A DNA stretch of 64,000 nucleotides from Streptomyces regalis (GTDB taxonomy: Bacteria; Actinomycetota; Actinomycetes; Streptomycetales; Streptomycetaceae): the NCBI RefSeq assembly GCF_001509475.1, contig NZ_LLZG01000013.1, positions 1 through 64,000 of the forward strand, given 5' to 3'. Position 1 is the stretch's first letter. Every line of letters begins with the position of its first letter. Positions 41,394 to 50,258 of this stretch are shown here, one piece after another. The notes beneath the pieces are model-generated. The model did no database searches. It saw nothing but the letters and a program-made list of their open reading frames with translations, and had not been told where the DNA came from. The translations under genes were made by a program, and so were the position numbers.

Positions 41394-43451
41394 ATGTCCC
41401 CTGCACTGTTGGGCGCCAGACCCGGCGCCGCTCAGCGTTCCCGCCCCACCACCCTGCTGTTCCTGTTCCTGGCGTTGATCGTCGCCGCGGCGACGCTGGT
41501 CCTGCCCGGAGCGGGAAGGGCGGACGCCCTCTCCCGCCCCGCGCAGACCCTGTACACCCCGCCGTCCGACGCGCTCTCCCCCGGAAGCTACTACCCGCGG
41601 GCGATGCGCCTGCAGCACAACGGCTCGGCCAACGGCACCTTGCTCGCCACGTTCGAGCAGTACCGCGAGGACATGCCCGTCTTCCCGATCTACCGCAGCA
41701 CCGACAACGGCACCTCCTGGACGAAGATCTCCGAGGTCGCCGACACCCAGAACGGCTGGGGCATGCGCTGGCAGCCCGAACTGTTCGAACTGCCCAGGGC
41801 CATGGGTGACTTCCCCGCCGGAACCATCCTCGCCGCCGGTGACTCGGTGCCGTACGACCGGGGCGGCAGCAAGATCGACCTGTACGCCAGCACCGACCGC
41901 GGCCAGAGCTGGACCTTCGTCACCAACATCGCGACCGGCGGTAAAGCCACGGATGTGAACGGCAATACCCCTGTGTGGGAACCGTTCTTCCTGGTCTCCG
42001 GCGACAGGCTCATCGTCTACTACTCCGACCAGCGCGACACCGACCACGGGCAGAAGATCGTCCACCAGGTCTCGACGGACGTCCGTAACTGGGGCCCGGT
42101 CGTGGACGACGTGGCGATGCCCACCTACAGCCAGCGCCCCGGTATGCCGACCGTCGCCAGGATGCCCAACGGGAAATACATCATGACGTACGAGTTCGGC
42201 GGTTCTGCCGCGGGCAACTTCGCCGTCCACTACAAGATCTCCTCCGACCCGGAGGCGTTCGACTCCGTCACCGGCATCCCGCTGCGCACCACCGACGGCC
42301 TGGTCCCCCAGGGCACGCCCTACATCACCTGGCTGCCCACCGGCGGCCCCAACGGCACCCTCGTCACCACCGCCCACAGCAGCGACGACCTGTTCGTCAA
42401 CACACAGAACGGCGCCGCGGACACCTGGACGCGGATGCCCTCCAACGTCGGTGGCGGCTACAGCCGCGGTCTGCTTCCGCTGGCCGACGGCCACAGCCTG
42501 ATGGTGTTCAGCGCGGGCTTCGGCGGCGACAACCGCCGCAACCCGGTCACCTACAGCACGGTCGACTTCGGCGGGAGCATCTCCGACGGCGCCACCTACA
42601 CCATGACCAACGCGAACAGCGCCCTGAACCTCACCATCGCCGGCGGCTCCACCACCAACGGCACCACCGCCACCCAGCAGAACCCCACCACCTCCACCAA
42701 CCAGCAGTGGCGCTTCGAGCAGCAGTCCTCGGGCTACTTCAAGATCTTCAACGTCGCCAGTGGCAAGGTCCTCGGCGTCCAGAACCAGTCCACCGCCGAC
42801 GGCGCCACCGTCCTGCAGTGGGATGACAACGGCACCCTCGACCACGAATGGGCCGTCGCCCCCCACCCCGCCGGCGGGTACAGCATCACGAACCGCATCA
42901 GTGGCAAGTTCCTCGAGATACCCAGCGCCTCCACCACCGTCGGCACCACCGCCGTGCAGTGGAGCGGCACCACCTGCGCCTGCCAGCGCTGGAACCTCAC
43001 TCAGACTGCCCTGCCGCCCCTGGGCACCGGCCGATACGTCCTGGTGAACAAGAACAGTGGCAAGTACCTCGACATCCCGAACGGCTCCACCACCGCGGGC
43101 ACCGCCGTCGGCCAGTGGCAGAACACGGCCTGCACCTGCCAGCTCTTCACCTTCCAGTCCGCGGGCAGCGGCGCCTGGAACATCACGAACGTCAAGAGCA
43201 ACCTCAACCTCGACATCCAGGGCTCCTCCACCACAGCGGGAGCGGCCGTCGTCCAGAACACCGCCTCCAGCGCCGACTCCCAGAAGTGGACCCTCACCGA
43301 CGCGGGCGGCGGCTACTACAAACTCCGGAACGTGAACAGCACCCTCGTCGCCGGCGTCGCCCAGTCCTCCACCGCCAACGGGGCAGCCGTCGTCCAGTGG
43401 GGCAGCGCCGGCCTCGACGACCAGCTCTGGAAGATCGTCCGCGTCAACTGA
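41394..43451 (+). CDS. secreted BNR-repeat glycosidase (GH93-like) with two ricin domains
   Basis: A 685-residue secreted protein. After a signal peptide (TTLLFLFLALIVAAATLV ... GRADA) comes a six-bladed propeller with Asp-box elements IYRSTDNGTSWTKISEV and LYASTDRGQSWTFV. Segments LYTPPSDALSPGSYYPRAMR, NGWGMRWQPELFELPRAMGD, TPVWEPFFLVSGDRLIVYYS, DQRDTDHGQKIVHQVSTDVR and RPGMPTVARMPNGKYIMTYE resemble GH93 exo-1,5-alpha-L-arabinanases more than sialidases. Six QxW-type repeats follow (NQQWRFEQ, DHEWAVAP, CQRWNLTQ, CQLFTFQS, SQKWTLTD, DQLWKIVR), enough for two CBM13 domains. Side-chain arabinan trimming fits the locus; sialidase (GH33) is the alternative. Confidence 0.85.
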   Translation: MSPALLGARPGAAQRSRPTTLLFLFLALIVAAATLVLPGAGRADALSRPAQTLYTPPSDALSPGSYYPRAMRLQHNGSANGTLLATFEQYREDMPVFPIYRSTDNGTSWTKISEVADTQNGWGMRWQPELFELPRAMGDFPAGTILAAGDSVPYDRGGSKIDLYASTDRGQSWTFVTNIATGGKATDVNGNTPVWEPFFLVSGDRLIVYYSDQRDTDHGQKIVHQVSTDVRNWGPVVDDVAMPTYSQRPGMPTVARMPNGKYIMTYEFGGSAAGNFAVHYKISSDPEAFDSVTGIPLRTTDGLVPQGTPYITWLPTGGPNGTLVTTAHSSDDLFVNTQNGAADTWTRMPSNVGGGYSRGLLPLADGHSLMVFSAGFGGDNRRNPVTYSTVDFGGSISDGATYTMTNANSALNLTIAGGSTTNGTTATQQNPTTSTNQQWRFEQQSSGYFKIFNVASGKVLGVQNQSTADGATVLQWDDNGTLDHEWAVAPHPAGGYSITNRISGKFLEIPSASTTVGTTAVQWSGTTCACQRWNLTQTALPPLGTGRYVLVNKNSGKYLDIPNGSTTAGTAVGQWQNTACTCQLFTFQSAGSGAWNITNVKSNLNLDIQGSSTTAGAAVVQNTASSADSQKWTLTDAGGGYYKLRNVNSTLVAGVAQSSTANGAAVVQWGSAGLDDQLWKIVRVN

Positions 43452-43471
43452 CAGCTCCCACCTCCGATGAC

Positions 43472-43510
43472 CAGGCGCAGGCACCGCCGACGAAGCGGTT
43501 CCTGCGCCTG
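43472..43510 (+). terminator. terminator of the GH93-like gene
   Basis: Outer arms CAGGCGCAGG and CCTGCGCCTG (10 bp) enclosing inner arms ACCGC and GCGGT, 20 bp after the stop. Confidence 0.75.
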
Positions 43511-43569
43511 ACGTCTGCCCTGGTCGACCGGCCGGGGCGAGCCTGACGTCTCCCCCTACCGTTACCGAC

Positions 43570-44790
43570 GTGAACCTCCTGCCTGCGACAGACGACTTCA
43601 CCACGACACGGACCCGTCGGCAGGGCTGCCTGCGCGCGACAGGCATCACCATGCTGCTCCTGCTGGCCGTTGCGGACGTGTTCATCGCCGTCGTCAACGG
43701 CAAGACGCTCTGGGCGGTACTCCTGCTCCTGTCGCTCGGCCTCGCGGCCGTCCTCTGGCCCTCCGCCCGGCAGCCCGTGTGGCTCACCCCGCAACTGCGG
43801 ACCATCGTTCCCGCAGGCGTTTCCGTGGCGTTGACCGCCGTGGCCGCGACGACGGAGCGCATGCGGACACTCGGCCCCGGTGAGGTGGCGGTCCTGCTCT
43901 GTCTGTTGTTGATCGCCGTCCGCACCTGCCCACCGCGGTGGGCATGGCTGTGCGCCGTCCTCGCAGGCGGGGCGACGATCGCGGCGCCACTGCGCTTCCA
44001 CGATGTCATCGCCACGGAGGACGCGCTGCTGTTCATGCTGCCGGCAGCGCTGCTGACCGGCGTTTTCGCCGGCCTCGGCGGATACCTGCGCTCCCTGGAC
44101 CACAGACGCGGCGTCGCGGTCGCCGAGACCCGCCGCGCGGAACGCCTCGCCATGGCTGCCGACCTGCACGACTTCGTCGCCCACCACGTCACCGGCATCC
44201 TGGTCCAGACCCAGATGGCCCGCATGATGGCCGCCACCGAACCCGGCCGCCTGGACCCGGTCCTGGCGGGAATCGAGCACGCCGCGACCCAAGCGCTCGA
44301 CTCCATGCGCGTGACCGTCGGCATCCTGCGCGGCGGCCCGGAGGAAACGGCCCGGCTCAAGCCGGGCGAGAGCCGCCTGGTAGGGGACCTGACAGCCCTT
44401 GCGGAACTGGTCGAGGGATTCGGCGGTCCGACCGGTCCGAAGGCCGAACTGCACCGCGACGCCTCAGTGTCCCGGAACCTGCCCCACGAGGTGCAGGCCG
44501 CCGCCTACCGCGTCGTCCAGGAAGCCCTCACGAACGTACGCCGCCACGCCGCCGACGCCACCGAAGTCACCGTCGCCCTCGCTCACGCCGACAACACCTT
44601 GCACGTGACGGTGCGCGACAACGGTCGCGGGGGCACCCCGATGCCGTACGCCGCCCGCGGCGGAGGCTTCGGCATCGTCGGCCTCACCGAACGTGTCACC
44701 GCCCTCGGCGGCACACTGCACACCGGCCCACGCAAGGACCATGGCTGGGAGGTCGTGGCCCTCCTCCCCGCCGTGAGACCAGCGGATTGA
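43570..44790 (+). CDS. two-component sensor histidine kinase (NarL/DesK class), orphan
   Basis: A 406-residue membrane kinase. Four or more hydrophobic segments fill residues 20-175 (TGITMLLLLAVADVFIAVV, TLWAVLLLLSLGLAAVLWP, FMLPAALLTGVFAGLGGYL). The HisKA_3 dimerisation domain has RRAERLAMAADLHDFVAHHV with phospho-acceptor His200. The HATPase_c domain has YRVVQEALTNVRRHA (N box), VRDNGRGGTPM (G1) and GGGFGIVGLTERV (G2). It is complete. Such kinases are normally followed by a LuxR-type response regulator; none follows, but a fused HTH remnant lies at 45210-45440 on the other strand. GTG 43570 is the family-consistent start. Confidence 0.88.
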   Translation: MNLLPATDDFTTTRTRRQGCLRATGITMLLLLAVADVFIAVVNGKTLWAVLLLLSLGLAAVLWPSARQPVWLTPQLRTIVPAGVSVALTAVAATTERMRTLGPGEVAVLLCLLLIAVRTCPPRWAWLCAVLAGGATIAAPLRFHDVIATEDALLFMLPAALLTGVFAGLGGYLRSLDHRRGVAVAETRRAERLAMAADLHDFVAHHVTGILVQTQMARMMAATEPGRLDPVLAGIEHAATQALDSMRVTVGILRGGPEETARLKPGESRLVGDLTALAELVEGFGGPTGPKAELHRDASVSRNLPHEVQAAAYRVVQEALTNVRRHAADATEVTVALAHADNTLHVTVRDNGRGGTPMPYAARGGGFGIVGLTERVTALGGTLHTGPRKDHGWEVVALLPAVRPAD

Positions 44791-44897
44791 CCCGAGGGCG
44801 GTCGTTCGATGCCTCCGGTGCGTCGATCGGGCTTGCCGCACCGATCGGCAGTGCGCCGGACGGCACCGGCCGGCCCTGCCTCCGTCAACCGACAGCA

Positions 44898-44949
44898 CCC
44901 CGTGCCCGCACCGAACAGGTGTTCCGCACGGGCACGGGGTCAGCGGCCG
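44898..44949 (+). terminator. terminator of the histidine kinase gene
   Basis: Arms CCCCGTGCCCG and CGGGCACGGGG, 11 bp, with a 30-base centre that can extend the stem. It lies 108 bp after the kinase stop. From here to 45209 no gene is recognised. Confidence 0.6.
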
Positions 44950-45209
44950 AGCAGGCACTCGATCCGCTTGTTCTCGGCGGACTCTCCCAGCGTGTCCGCG
45001 GTTGGTCAGAGCCGGTGTTCGCGTGCACACCGGAGCGTCCTGCTCCGCGCATCTGTCGCCGTACGACACGGTGCCTGCCTGGTACACGCCCTTGCGGCCC
45101 CGCAGCTTGCGGAAGAGGCGGCCCACCGCTGTCAGCCTGGCAGGACCCCGCCCCGGCGTGCGATATCAGGCCACCCCATTGCTGTGGGCTCCGGCGGGGT
45201 GCGGAGTCG

Positions 45210-45440
45210 TCAATTCCCCGGCTCGGCCTGTCCGTTCTCGACGAGGCCGGCCCGGCTCGCGATGAGGGCCGCCTCCACCCGCGTGCGGACGTCGAGTTTG
45301 GCCAGCAGTTTCTGCACGTGCGTCTTCACGGTGCTCAGCAGGGTTCCGATGATGGCGATGCCGCGCAGCACGTCCAACGACCGCACACGCCGACTCGCGG
45401 CCTCCGCTGCCGGTTCTTCCGGCTTGATCTTCTCTGACAC
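45210..45440 (-). pseudogene. chimeric ORF: DUF418 N-terminus joined to a LuxR-type regulator C-terminus
   Basis: A 76-codon frame from GTG 45440. Residues from about 18 (RRVRSLDVLRGIAIIGTL) are the signature start of DUF418/YeiB membrane proteins. The next residues (STVKTHVQKLLAKLDVRTRV then EAALIASRAGLVE) are the last helices of a LuxR/NarL-type HTH, as found in response regulators. No family has both, so an in-frame deletion appears to have joined two genes. It has no ribosome site and neither half is functional alone. The regulator part could be the lost partner of the nearby kinase. Confidence 0.65.
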
Positions 45441-46029
45441 CCGGCGAGGCTATGGCGGCGGTGATCGCCGGCACGTCAGACCGGCGAAGGGCACCGTCTC
45501 ATCACTTCGACGGAGACGCGGCCATCAGGAGGGACGACACCACTTGGCGCCGCTCGGGAACTTGGTCCGGGGCTCGGGCTGGGCCTGAGCGGGGGCTTGA
45601 GCGCCGTCAGAAGGTGCCGACTTTCCGGAGGGCGTCATTGCCAACTCGGCTCCTGGGAGGGCCCTGTTGTCGGGTCGTCCCCGCGCCCGCACGCTGACGC
45701 GGGAAGACCGACCGCCTCGCGTGTGCCGGCAGGCACGTGCCTGCCCCACTGGCCTTCGTGACGTTGCCCAGGCCGCCTCGACGGGAAGGCCAGGCAGGGC
45801 CGGCTTGACCGGTGGGACACGTTTCCGGCTCTGCCCGCCTCCGTACGTCGTTGCCGAGCCTCGTCGTGGCGGCTCGCTGCACGACACGCGTCGGGGACGG
45901 GCACAGACTGCCATGCCCGTCCCGGCAGTAATGGCGGAAGTCTCGGCAGATGGGCCATCACGACAGCGCGTGTGACCGCGGTCTACCCGAACGCTCTGCT
46001 TCGGACGGGCCGTTCCCACCGAGGGAGAG
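45441..46029. other. stretch with no recognisable gene
   Basis: About 590 bp. The best candidate is a 37-codon minus-strand frame from ATG 45650 (MTPSGKSAPSDGAQAPAQAQ...) with AGGAG upstream, but it is Pro/Ala-rich and has no known relatives that I recognise. Confidence 0.35.
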
Positions 46030-47232
46030 TCACCGCTGCGGGATGCGCTCGGCCGCACCATCACGCCGGGGCTCGACCGCCGGGGCGAGGAAGGCCGCGA
46101 GGACGACGAACGCGAGGACCACCAGCATCGCGGCACGCAGTCCGATGTGCTCACCCAGGAAGCCCAGCCCCGGTGGTCCGACGAGGAACGCGACGTAACC
46201 GATGGTCGCGACGAGGCTGACCCGAGCCGCCTCGTCGGAGCCCGACTCCCCCGCGGCGGAGAGCGCGAGGGGAAAACCGAGTGAGGCACCCAGCCCCCAC
46301 AGCAGCACGGAGACACCGGCCACCACCGCGTTGTCCGAGGCGATCACGAGGAGCAGACCCAGTGCTCCTGCGACGGCGCTGACGCGCATGACCGGGGCAC
46401 GGCCGAAGCGACTCAGGAAGAAGGATGCCGCGAACCGCCCCAGGGTCATCGCGGCCGCGAAACCCGCGTAAACGAGTGAGCCCAGAGTGGCGTCCATGCC
46501 GTGTCCGTCGACCATGAGCAGCGGCAGCCAGTCGTTCGCCGCCCCCTCGGCCAGCGCCATGGCCAGCACGATTCCACCGATGAGGACGAGCTTCCCGTCC
46601 CTCCACACCGCCGGGCGGGATCCGGGGCCATGCGTCTTCGCCGACTCGTCGACGGTGGCGCGGCCGGTACCCGCCGGAACGGCGCGCGGCGAGTGGAAGA
46701 AGATCGCGACAGCAAGAGCAGTGACCGCCGCGAGGTGCCAGTGGACCGGTACGTCGGCTGCCGTCGCGCCCATGCCCGCGCCGGCTCCGAGGACCGTGCC
46801 CAGGCTGAAGCATCCGTGCAGGGCAGGCATGGTCGTCACGCCGGATGTCCGCTCGACGTCCGTGGCATCGATGTTCGCAGCCACATCGCTCGCGCCCATA
46901 CCGACGCCGAAGGCGCACAGTCCGGCCGTCACCATCGATATGGACATCATGAGGCTGCCCGCGCAGATCGTTGCCATCCCCAGGATGAGCAACGCCGTGG
47001 CCCAGAAGATCACGGGTCGCGTCCCGGATCGGGAAACCAGCCGACCGGAGGCGAGGATTCCCAGCATCGAGCCCAGCGACAGCCCGAACAGGACCAGGCC
47101 CATCTGCGCCGTGGAGACATCCAGCGCATCCCGGATCGCGGGGGTGCGCGTCACCCACGAGGACATCGCGATACCGGCGAGCAGGAAGAGCAGAAACAAC
47201 GCCTGACGACGCCTGCGCACGGCCTGGTCCAT
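46030..47232 (-). CDS. MFS transporter (YbjJ/FucP-like group)
   Basis: A 400-residue major facilitator with 12 predicted helices, from ALFLLFLLAGIAMSSWVTRT to FVVLAAFLAPAVEP. The cytoplasmic loop between helices 2 and 3 is GRLVSRSGTRPVIF and SDVAANIDATDVERTSG follows. NDWLPLLMVDGHG and GFAAAMTLGRFAASFF are typical of YbjJ-like transporters, whose substrates are mostly unknown sugars or drugs. ATG 47232 has AGGAG at -13. A LacI-type palindrome lies 98 bp upstream, suggesting sugar-responsive control. It stands alone. Confidence 0.88.
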   Translation of the reverse strand: MDQAVRRRRQALFLLFLLAGIAMSSWVTRTPAIRDALDVSTAQMGLVLFGLSLGSMLGILASGRLVSRSGTRPVIFWATALLILGMATICAGSLMMSISMVTAGLCAFGVGMGASDVAANIDATDVERTSGVTTMPALHGCFSLGTVLGAGAGMGATAADVPVHWHLAAVTALAVAIFFHSPRAVPAGTGRATVDESAKTHGPGSRPAVWRDGKLVLIGGIVLAMALAEGAANDWLPLLMVDGHGMDATLGSLVYAGFAAAMTLGRFAASFFLSRFGRAPVMRVSAVAGALGLLLVIASDNAVVAGVSVLLWGLGASLGFPLALSAAGESGSDEAARVSLVATIGYVAFLVGPPGLGFLGEHIGLRAAMLVVLAFVVLAAFLAPAVEPRRDGAAERIPQR

Positions 47233-47329
47233 GAAATTGCTTCTCCTGTGGCGGGAGGCGGCAGCCCAAAGGTCGGGCATCGGCTCCCGCTCGGCCTGGG
47301 CCAACGTACACGCCAGGCCACCGCTGCGA

Positions 47330-47341
47330 GTAAGCGCTTAC
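47330..47341 (-). promoter_or_regulatory. GTAAGCGCTTAC palindrome, LacI-type operator
   Basis: A perfect 12-bp palindrome with the central CG and half-site pattern bound by LacI/GalR proteins, upstream of the MFS gene. No LacI gene is adjacent; the nearest is at 40106. Confidence 0.55.
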
Positions 47342-47611
47342 GACTGGTGGTCGCGATCTCCTGCGGCACCAGCATGTGCCGGCGTCGGTGGTACGCAGGT
47401 CGTGTGTGCGCACGAAAAGTCGGCCGCAGCAGCACCGAACGCGGTTCCGGACCGGAGACGGGATGGTCGGGTCGGCACGGCGGAGGTGTGATCAGCTTCG
47501 ACCTGCACGCCGGCCCGCGCGGCACCGGAGCCACAGCGCAGCGCGGGCTCCGGCAGAGCCCGACGCACTGGACGTCGGCTCCACATCGGCCGCTGAGTCC
47601 CTGCTCGCGAC

Positions 47612-47648
47612 CGTACGGCCGCAGGCATGGTGTGCCTGCGGCCGTACG
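47612..47648 (-). terminator. terminator of the ABC exporter operon
   Basis: Perfect 16-bp arms CGTACGGCCGCAGGCA and TGCCTGCGGCCGTACG with a 5-base loop, 15 bp beyond the permease stop. Confidence 0.8.
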
Positions 47649-47662
47649 ACGACCCGCTCCGC

Positions 47663-50173
47663 CTACTCGGTCTTGATGGCCGTGAGCATGTTCAGCCGGG
47701 CCGCGCTGCGGGCGGGCCACATGGCGGCCAGCAGTCCGACCAGCGCCGCCAGAAGCATGAAGAGCGCGAACCGGCCCCACGGCAGCACCCATGCGTATCC
47801 GGGGATCTCCGTCTTCATGGTCTCGCCAACGGCCCAGCCCAGGAAGGCTCCGAGGCCGAGTCCGATCACCGCGCCGAAGAGGGAAATGACCACGGACTCC
47901 AGCTGGATCATCCGCGTCACGCCCCGCCGGTCGAGCCCGACGGCGCGCAGCATGCCGACCTCCCGTTGCCGCTCGAAGACCGACATCGCGAGGGTGTTCA
48001 CCACCCCCAGCACGGCGATGACGAGGGAGATCGCGAGCAGTCCGTACAGGACGTTCAGCAGGGTGTCGAGCTCCCCGCTGATCTCGTCGCGGATGTCCTG
48101 CCGGTCGCCGATCTTGACCCCGGGGTCCCCGGCGAGGGCATCGGCCAGTGCCTTCTCGTTCGTGCCGCCCTCCGTCTTGACGTAGATCTTCAAGATGGAC
48201 GTCTTGTCCGCGTGCGGTTCGATCACGTCCGTGGAGACGACGACCGGCAAGACGACATCGTTGTGCTCGAAGACGGCCCCGACGGTCAGCCTGCCGCTCT
48301 TGCCGTCTTCGTACTCCACGGGCAGGGTGTCCCCCACTTTCCAGCCGTTGGACCGCGCGAGGTTCTCGGCGACGGCGATCTGCCCCTTCGCGAGCGTGTC
48401 CTGCGAGCCGGAGACCACCGGAAGGCGGAGGGCCTTTTGGAAGTCCGCCGGGGTGACGCCGGTGACATCCTGCTGGCTGCCGTCGATCTGCATCCACGCC
48501 TGCTGTTCCTGCGACACCGCCGTGACGCCTTGGACCTTGCGCAGATCGGCGACCGCCGAGGGATCCAGGCCGGCGCCGCTGTCCGTGACCATGTAGTCGG
48601 CCCTGACGATGTCCGTGGTCACCTTGTCCACAGCCTGGCCGAGGGTGGCGGCAAGTACGGTCAGAGCACTGACCAGTGTGAGCCCGATGGCCAGCGCGGA
48701 GGCGGTGGCGCCGGTTCGGCGCGGGCTGCGTACGGCGTTCTGGCCCGCGAGCTTGCCGGAGACCCCGAAGCCGCGCCGCAGCAACGGGTGTGCGACGGCG
48801 ATCACGGGCCGGGACAGCAGCGGGATCAGCACGATGACACCGGTCACCGCGAGGACGGCACCGAGCCCTACGAGCCCTTGGCCCAGGGAGCCGCCGGCCC
48901 CGGCGCCCGCGAGGACCACCGTCGCGCCGAGCAGCGTGATCATGCCGCCGAGCAGGTTCCGCAGCACCAGGGACCTGGTGGTGGTCGGCAGGTGCGCGCT
49001 GCCGATCGCCGCGACCGGCGGGATCTTCGCGGCGCGACGGGCCGGCAGCCAGGCCGCCAGCATGGTGACCAGGACCCCGACGACTGCCGCGACCAGGACG
49101 GTCGTCGACGTGACGACCAGCGGCCCGTCCGGGTTCTTCGCGCCGAACACACCGACCGTGGAGCGCGCTACGGCGGCCATGGCGGCGCCGAGCCCGAGCC
49201 CGGCGGCCGAGGCGACCGCGCCGACGACCATCGCCTCGATCAGTACGGACCGGGTGACCTGCCCGCGGGAGGCGCCGACCGCGCGCAGCAGAGCGAGTTC
49301 CCGGGCGCGCTGGGCGGCCAGCATGGTGAAGGTGTTGGCGATCAGGAAGACGCTGACGAAGAGCGCGACGCCGGCGAAGGCGAGCAGGATCGCACTGAGC
49401 GTCGAAGCGTCTCCCGCGCCCCCCTTGGCCCTCTCGTCGGCGAGTTGCTGACCCGTCTTGACGTCCGCGTCGCCCGGCAGCAGCTTGCTGATGGTGGCGG
49501 CGAGTTCGGTGCTCGACGTGCCCGGAGCGGCAGTGGCGGTGACGTAGTGATAGAAGCCCGGCTGGAGGAAGAGCCGCTGAGCGACCGGAGTGTCGAACAG
49601 CACCAGGCTGTCGCCCAGGGCCACTGAGGTGTCGTCGGTGGTGAAGATGCCGGAGAGCTTGTACGTCTTCGCCGGACCCTTGAGGGCGATGCGCACGGTG
49701 TCGCCGACCTCGTAGCCGTTCTTCTCGGCGGTGTCCTTGTCGAGCGCTACCTGCCCGGGCTCGGTGGGTCCGCTGCCGTCGGTGAACACGTAGAGCGGGT
49801 CCTGGCCGTCCTTCCCCGGCGCGAAGTTGGCGGCCGAGGTGGACGAGCCACTGTTGATGAGCCTGCCGTCCTTGTCGGTGACGTCGGCGGTCCCGTCGAC
49901 CCGCCCGGCGGCTTCGGCGACCTGGTCGAGTCGGGTGATGTCGTCGAACGTCTTCCCACTGATGCCGGGAATCTTGTCGGAGGTGTCGTAGGAACGGGCT
50001 TCGACGTCCACGTGGGCGTAGCTCTTGGCCGTCTGGTCGCGGTAGCCGTTGCTGAGGGTGTCGTTGAAGATCAGGGTGCCGGAGACGAACGCGACGCCGA
50101 GCATGACGGCGAGCACGGTCATCAGCAGTCTGGCCTTGTGCGCGAGGACGTTGCGCAGGGCTGTGCGGAACAT
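47663..50173 (-). CDS. ABC transporter permease, FtsX/MacB family
   Basis: An 836-residue permease with two FtsX repeats. The first membrane helix (LMTVLAVMLGVAFVSGTLIF) is followed by a large extracellular MacB-like domain (about residues 40-260), three helices (LAFAGVALFVSVFLIANTF, VASAAGLGLGAAMAAVARST), a second membrane block and a second extracellular domain (VDKVTTDIVRADYMVTDSGA...). It ends in a final FtsX block (LAMSVFERQREVGMLRAVGL). The loop QRARELALLRAVGASRGQVT is the family coupling motif. Such exporters move lipoproteins, peptides or drugs. ATG 50173; ATPase gene 85 bp upstream in the same operon. Confidence 0.92.
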   Translation of the reverse strand: MFRTALRNVLAHKARLLMTVLAVMLGVAFVSGTLIFNDTLSNGYRDQTAKSYAHVDVEARSYDTSDKIPGISGKTFDDITRLDQVAEAAGRVDGTADVTDKDGRLINSGSSTSAANFAPGKDGQDPLYVFTDGSGPTEPGQVALDKDTAEKNGYEVGDTVRIALKGPAKTYKLSGIFTTDDTSVALGDSLVLFDTPVAQRLFLQPGFYHYVTATAAPGTSSTELAATISKLLPGDADVKTGQQLADERAKGGAGDASTLSAILLAFAGVALFVSVFLIANTFTMLAAQRARELALLRAVGASRGQVTRSVLIEAMVVGAVASAAGLGLGAAMAAVARSTVGVFGAKNPDGPLVVTSTTVLVAAVVGVLVTMLAAWLPARRAAKIPPVAAIGSAHLPTTTRSLVLRNLLGGMITLLGATVVLAGAGAGGSLGQGLVGLGAVLAVTGVIVLIPLLSRPVIAVAHPLLRRGFGVSGKLAGQNAVRSPRRTGATASALAIGLTLVSALTVLAATLGQAVDKVTTDIVRADYMVTDSGAGLDPSAVADLRKVQGVTAVSQEQQAWMQIDGSQQDVTGVTPADFQKALRLPVVSGSQDTLAKGQIAVAENLARSNGWKVGDTLPVEYEDGKSGRLTVGAVFEHNDVVLPVVVSTDVIEPHADKTSILKIYVKTEGGTNEKALADALAGDPGVKIGDRQDIRDEISGELDTLLNVLYGLLAISLVIAVLGVVNTLAMSVFERQREVGMLRAVGLDRRGVTRMIQLESVVISLFGAVIGLGLGAFLGWAVGETMKTEIPGYAWVLPWGRFALFMLLAALVGLLAAMWPARSAARLNMLTAIKTE

Positions 50174-50258
50174 GGTGGCAGGGGTCCCGGTGAGGTGAGG
50201 GGAGGACGGGGTCGATGAGGGAGTGCGCGTCGCTTCGTACGGCTCGGTCCGCTTCGGC

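Noticed and set aside
43460..43471. ACCTCCGATGA as a further fucose-type operator
   Set aside because: It lies between a stop codon and a terminator, not in a promoter, and has two mismatches.
41325..44360. 1011-codon minus-strand frame opposite the GH93-like gene
   Set aside because: It spans two well-supported plus-strand genes and has only low-complexity sequence.
45537..45650. 37-codon minus-strand frame with AGGAG upstream
   Set aside because: Pro/Ala-rich, no recognisable relatives and flanked by non-coding-looking sequence; listed only as a note in the gap.
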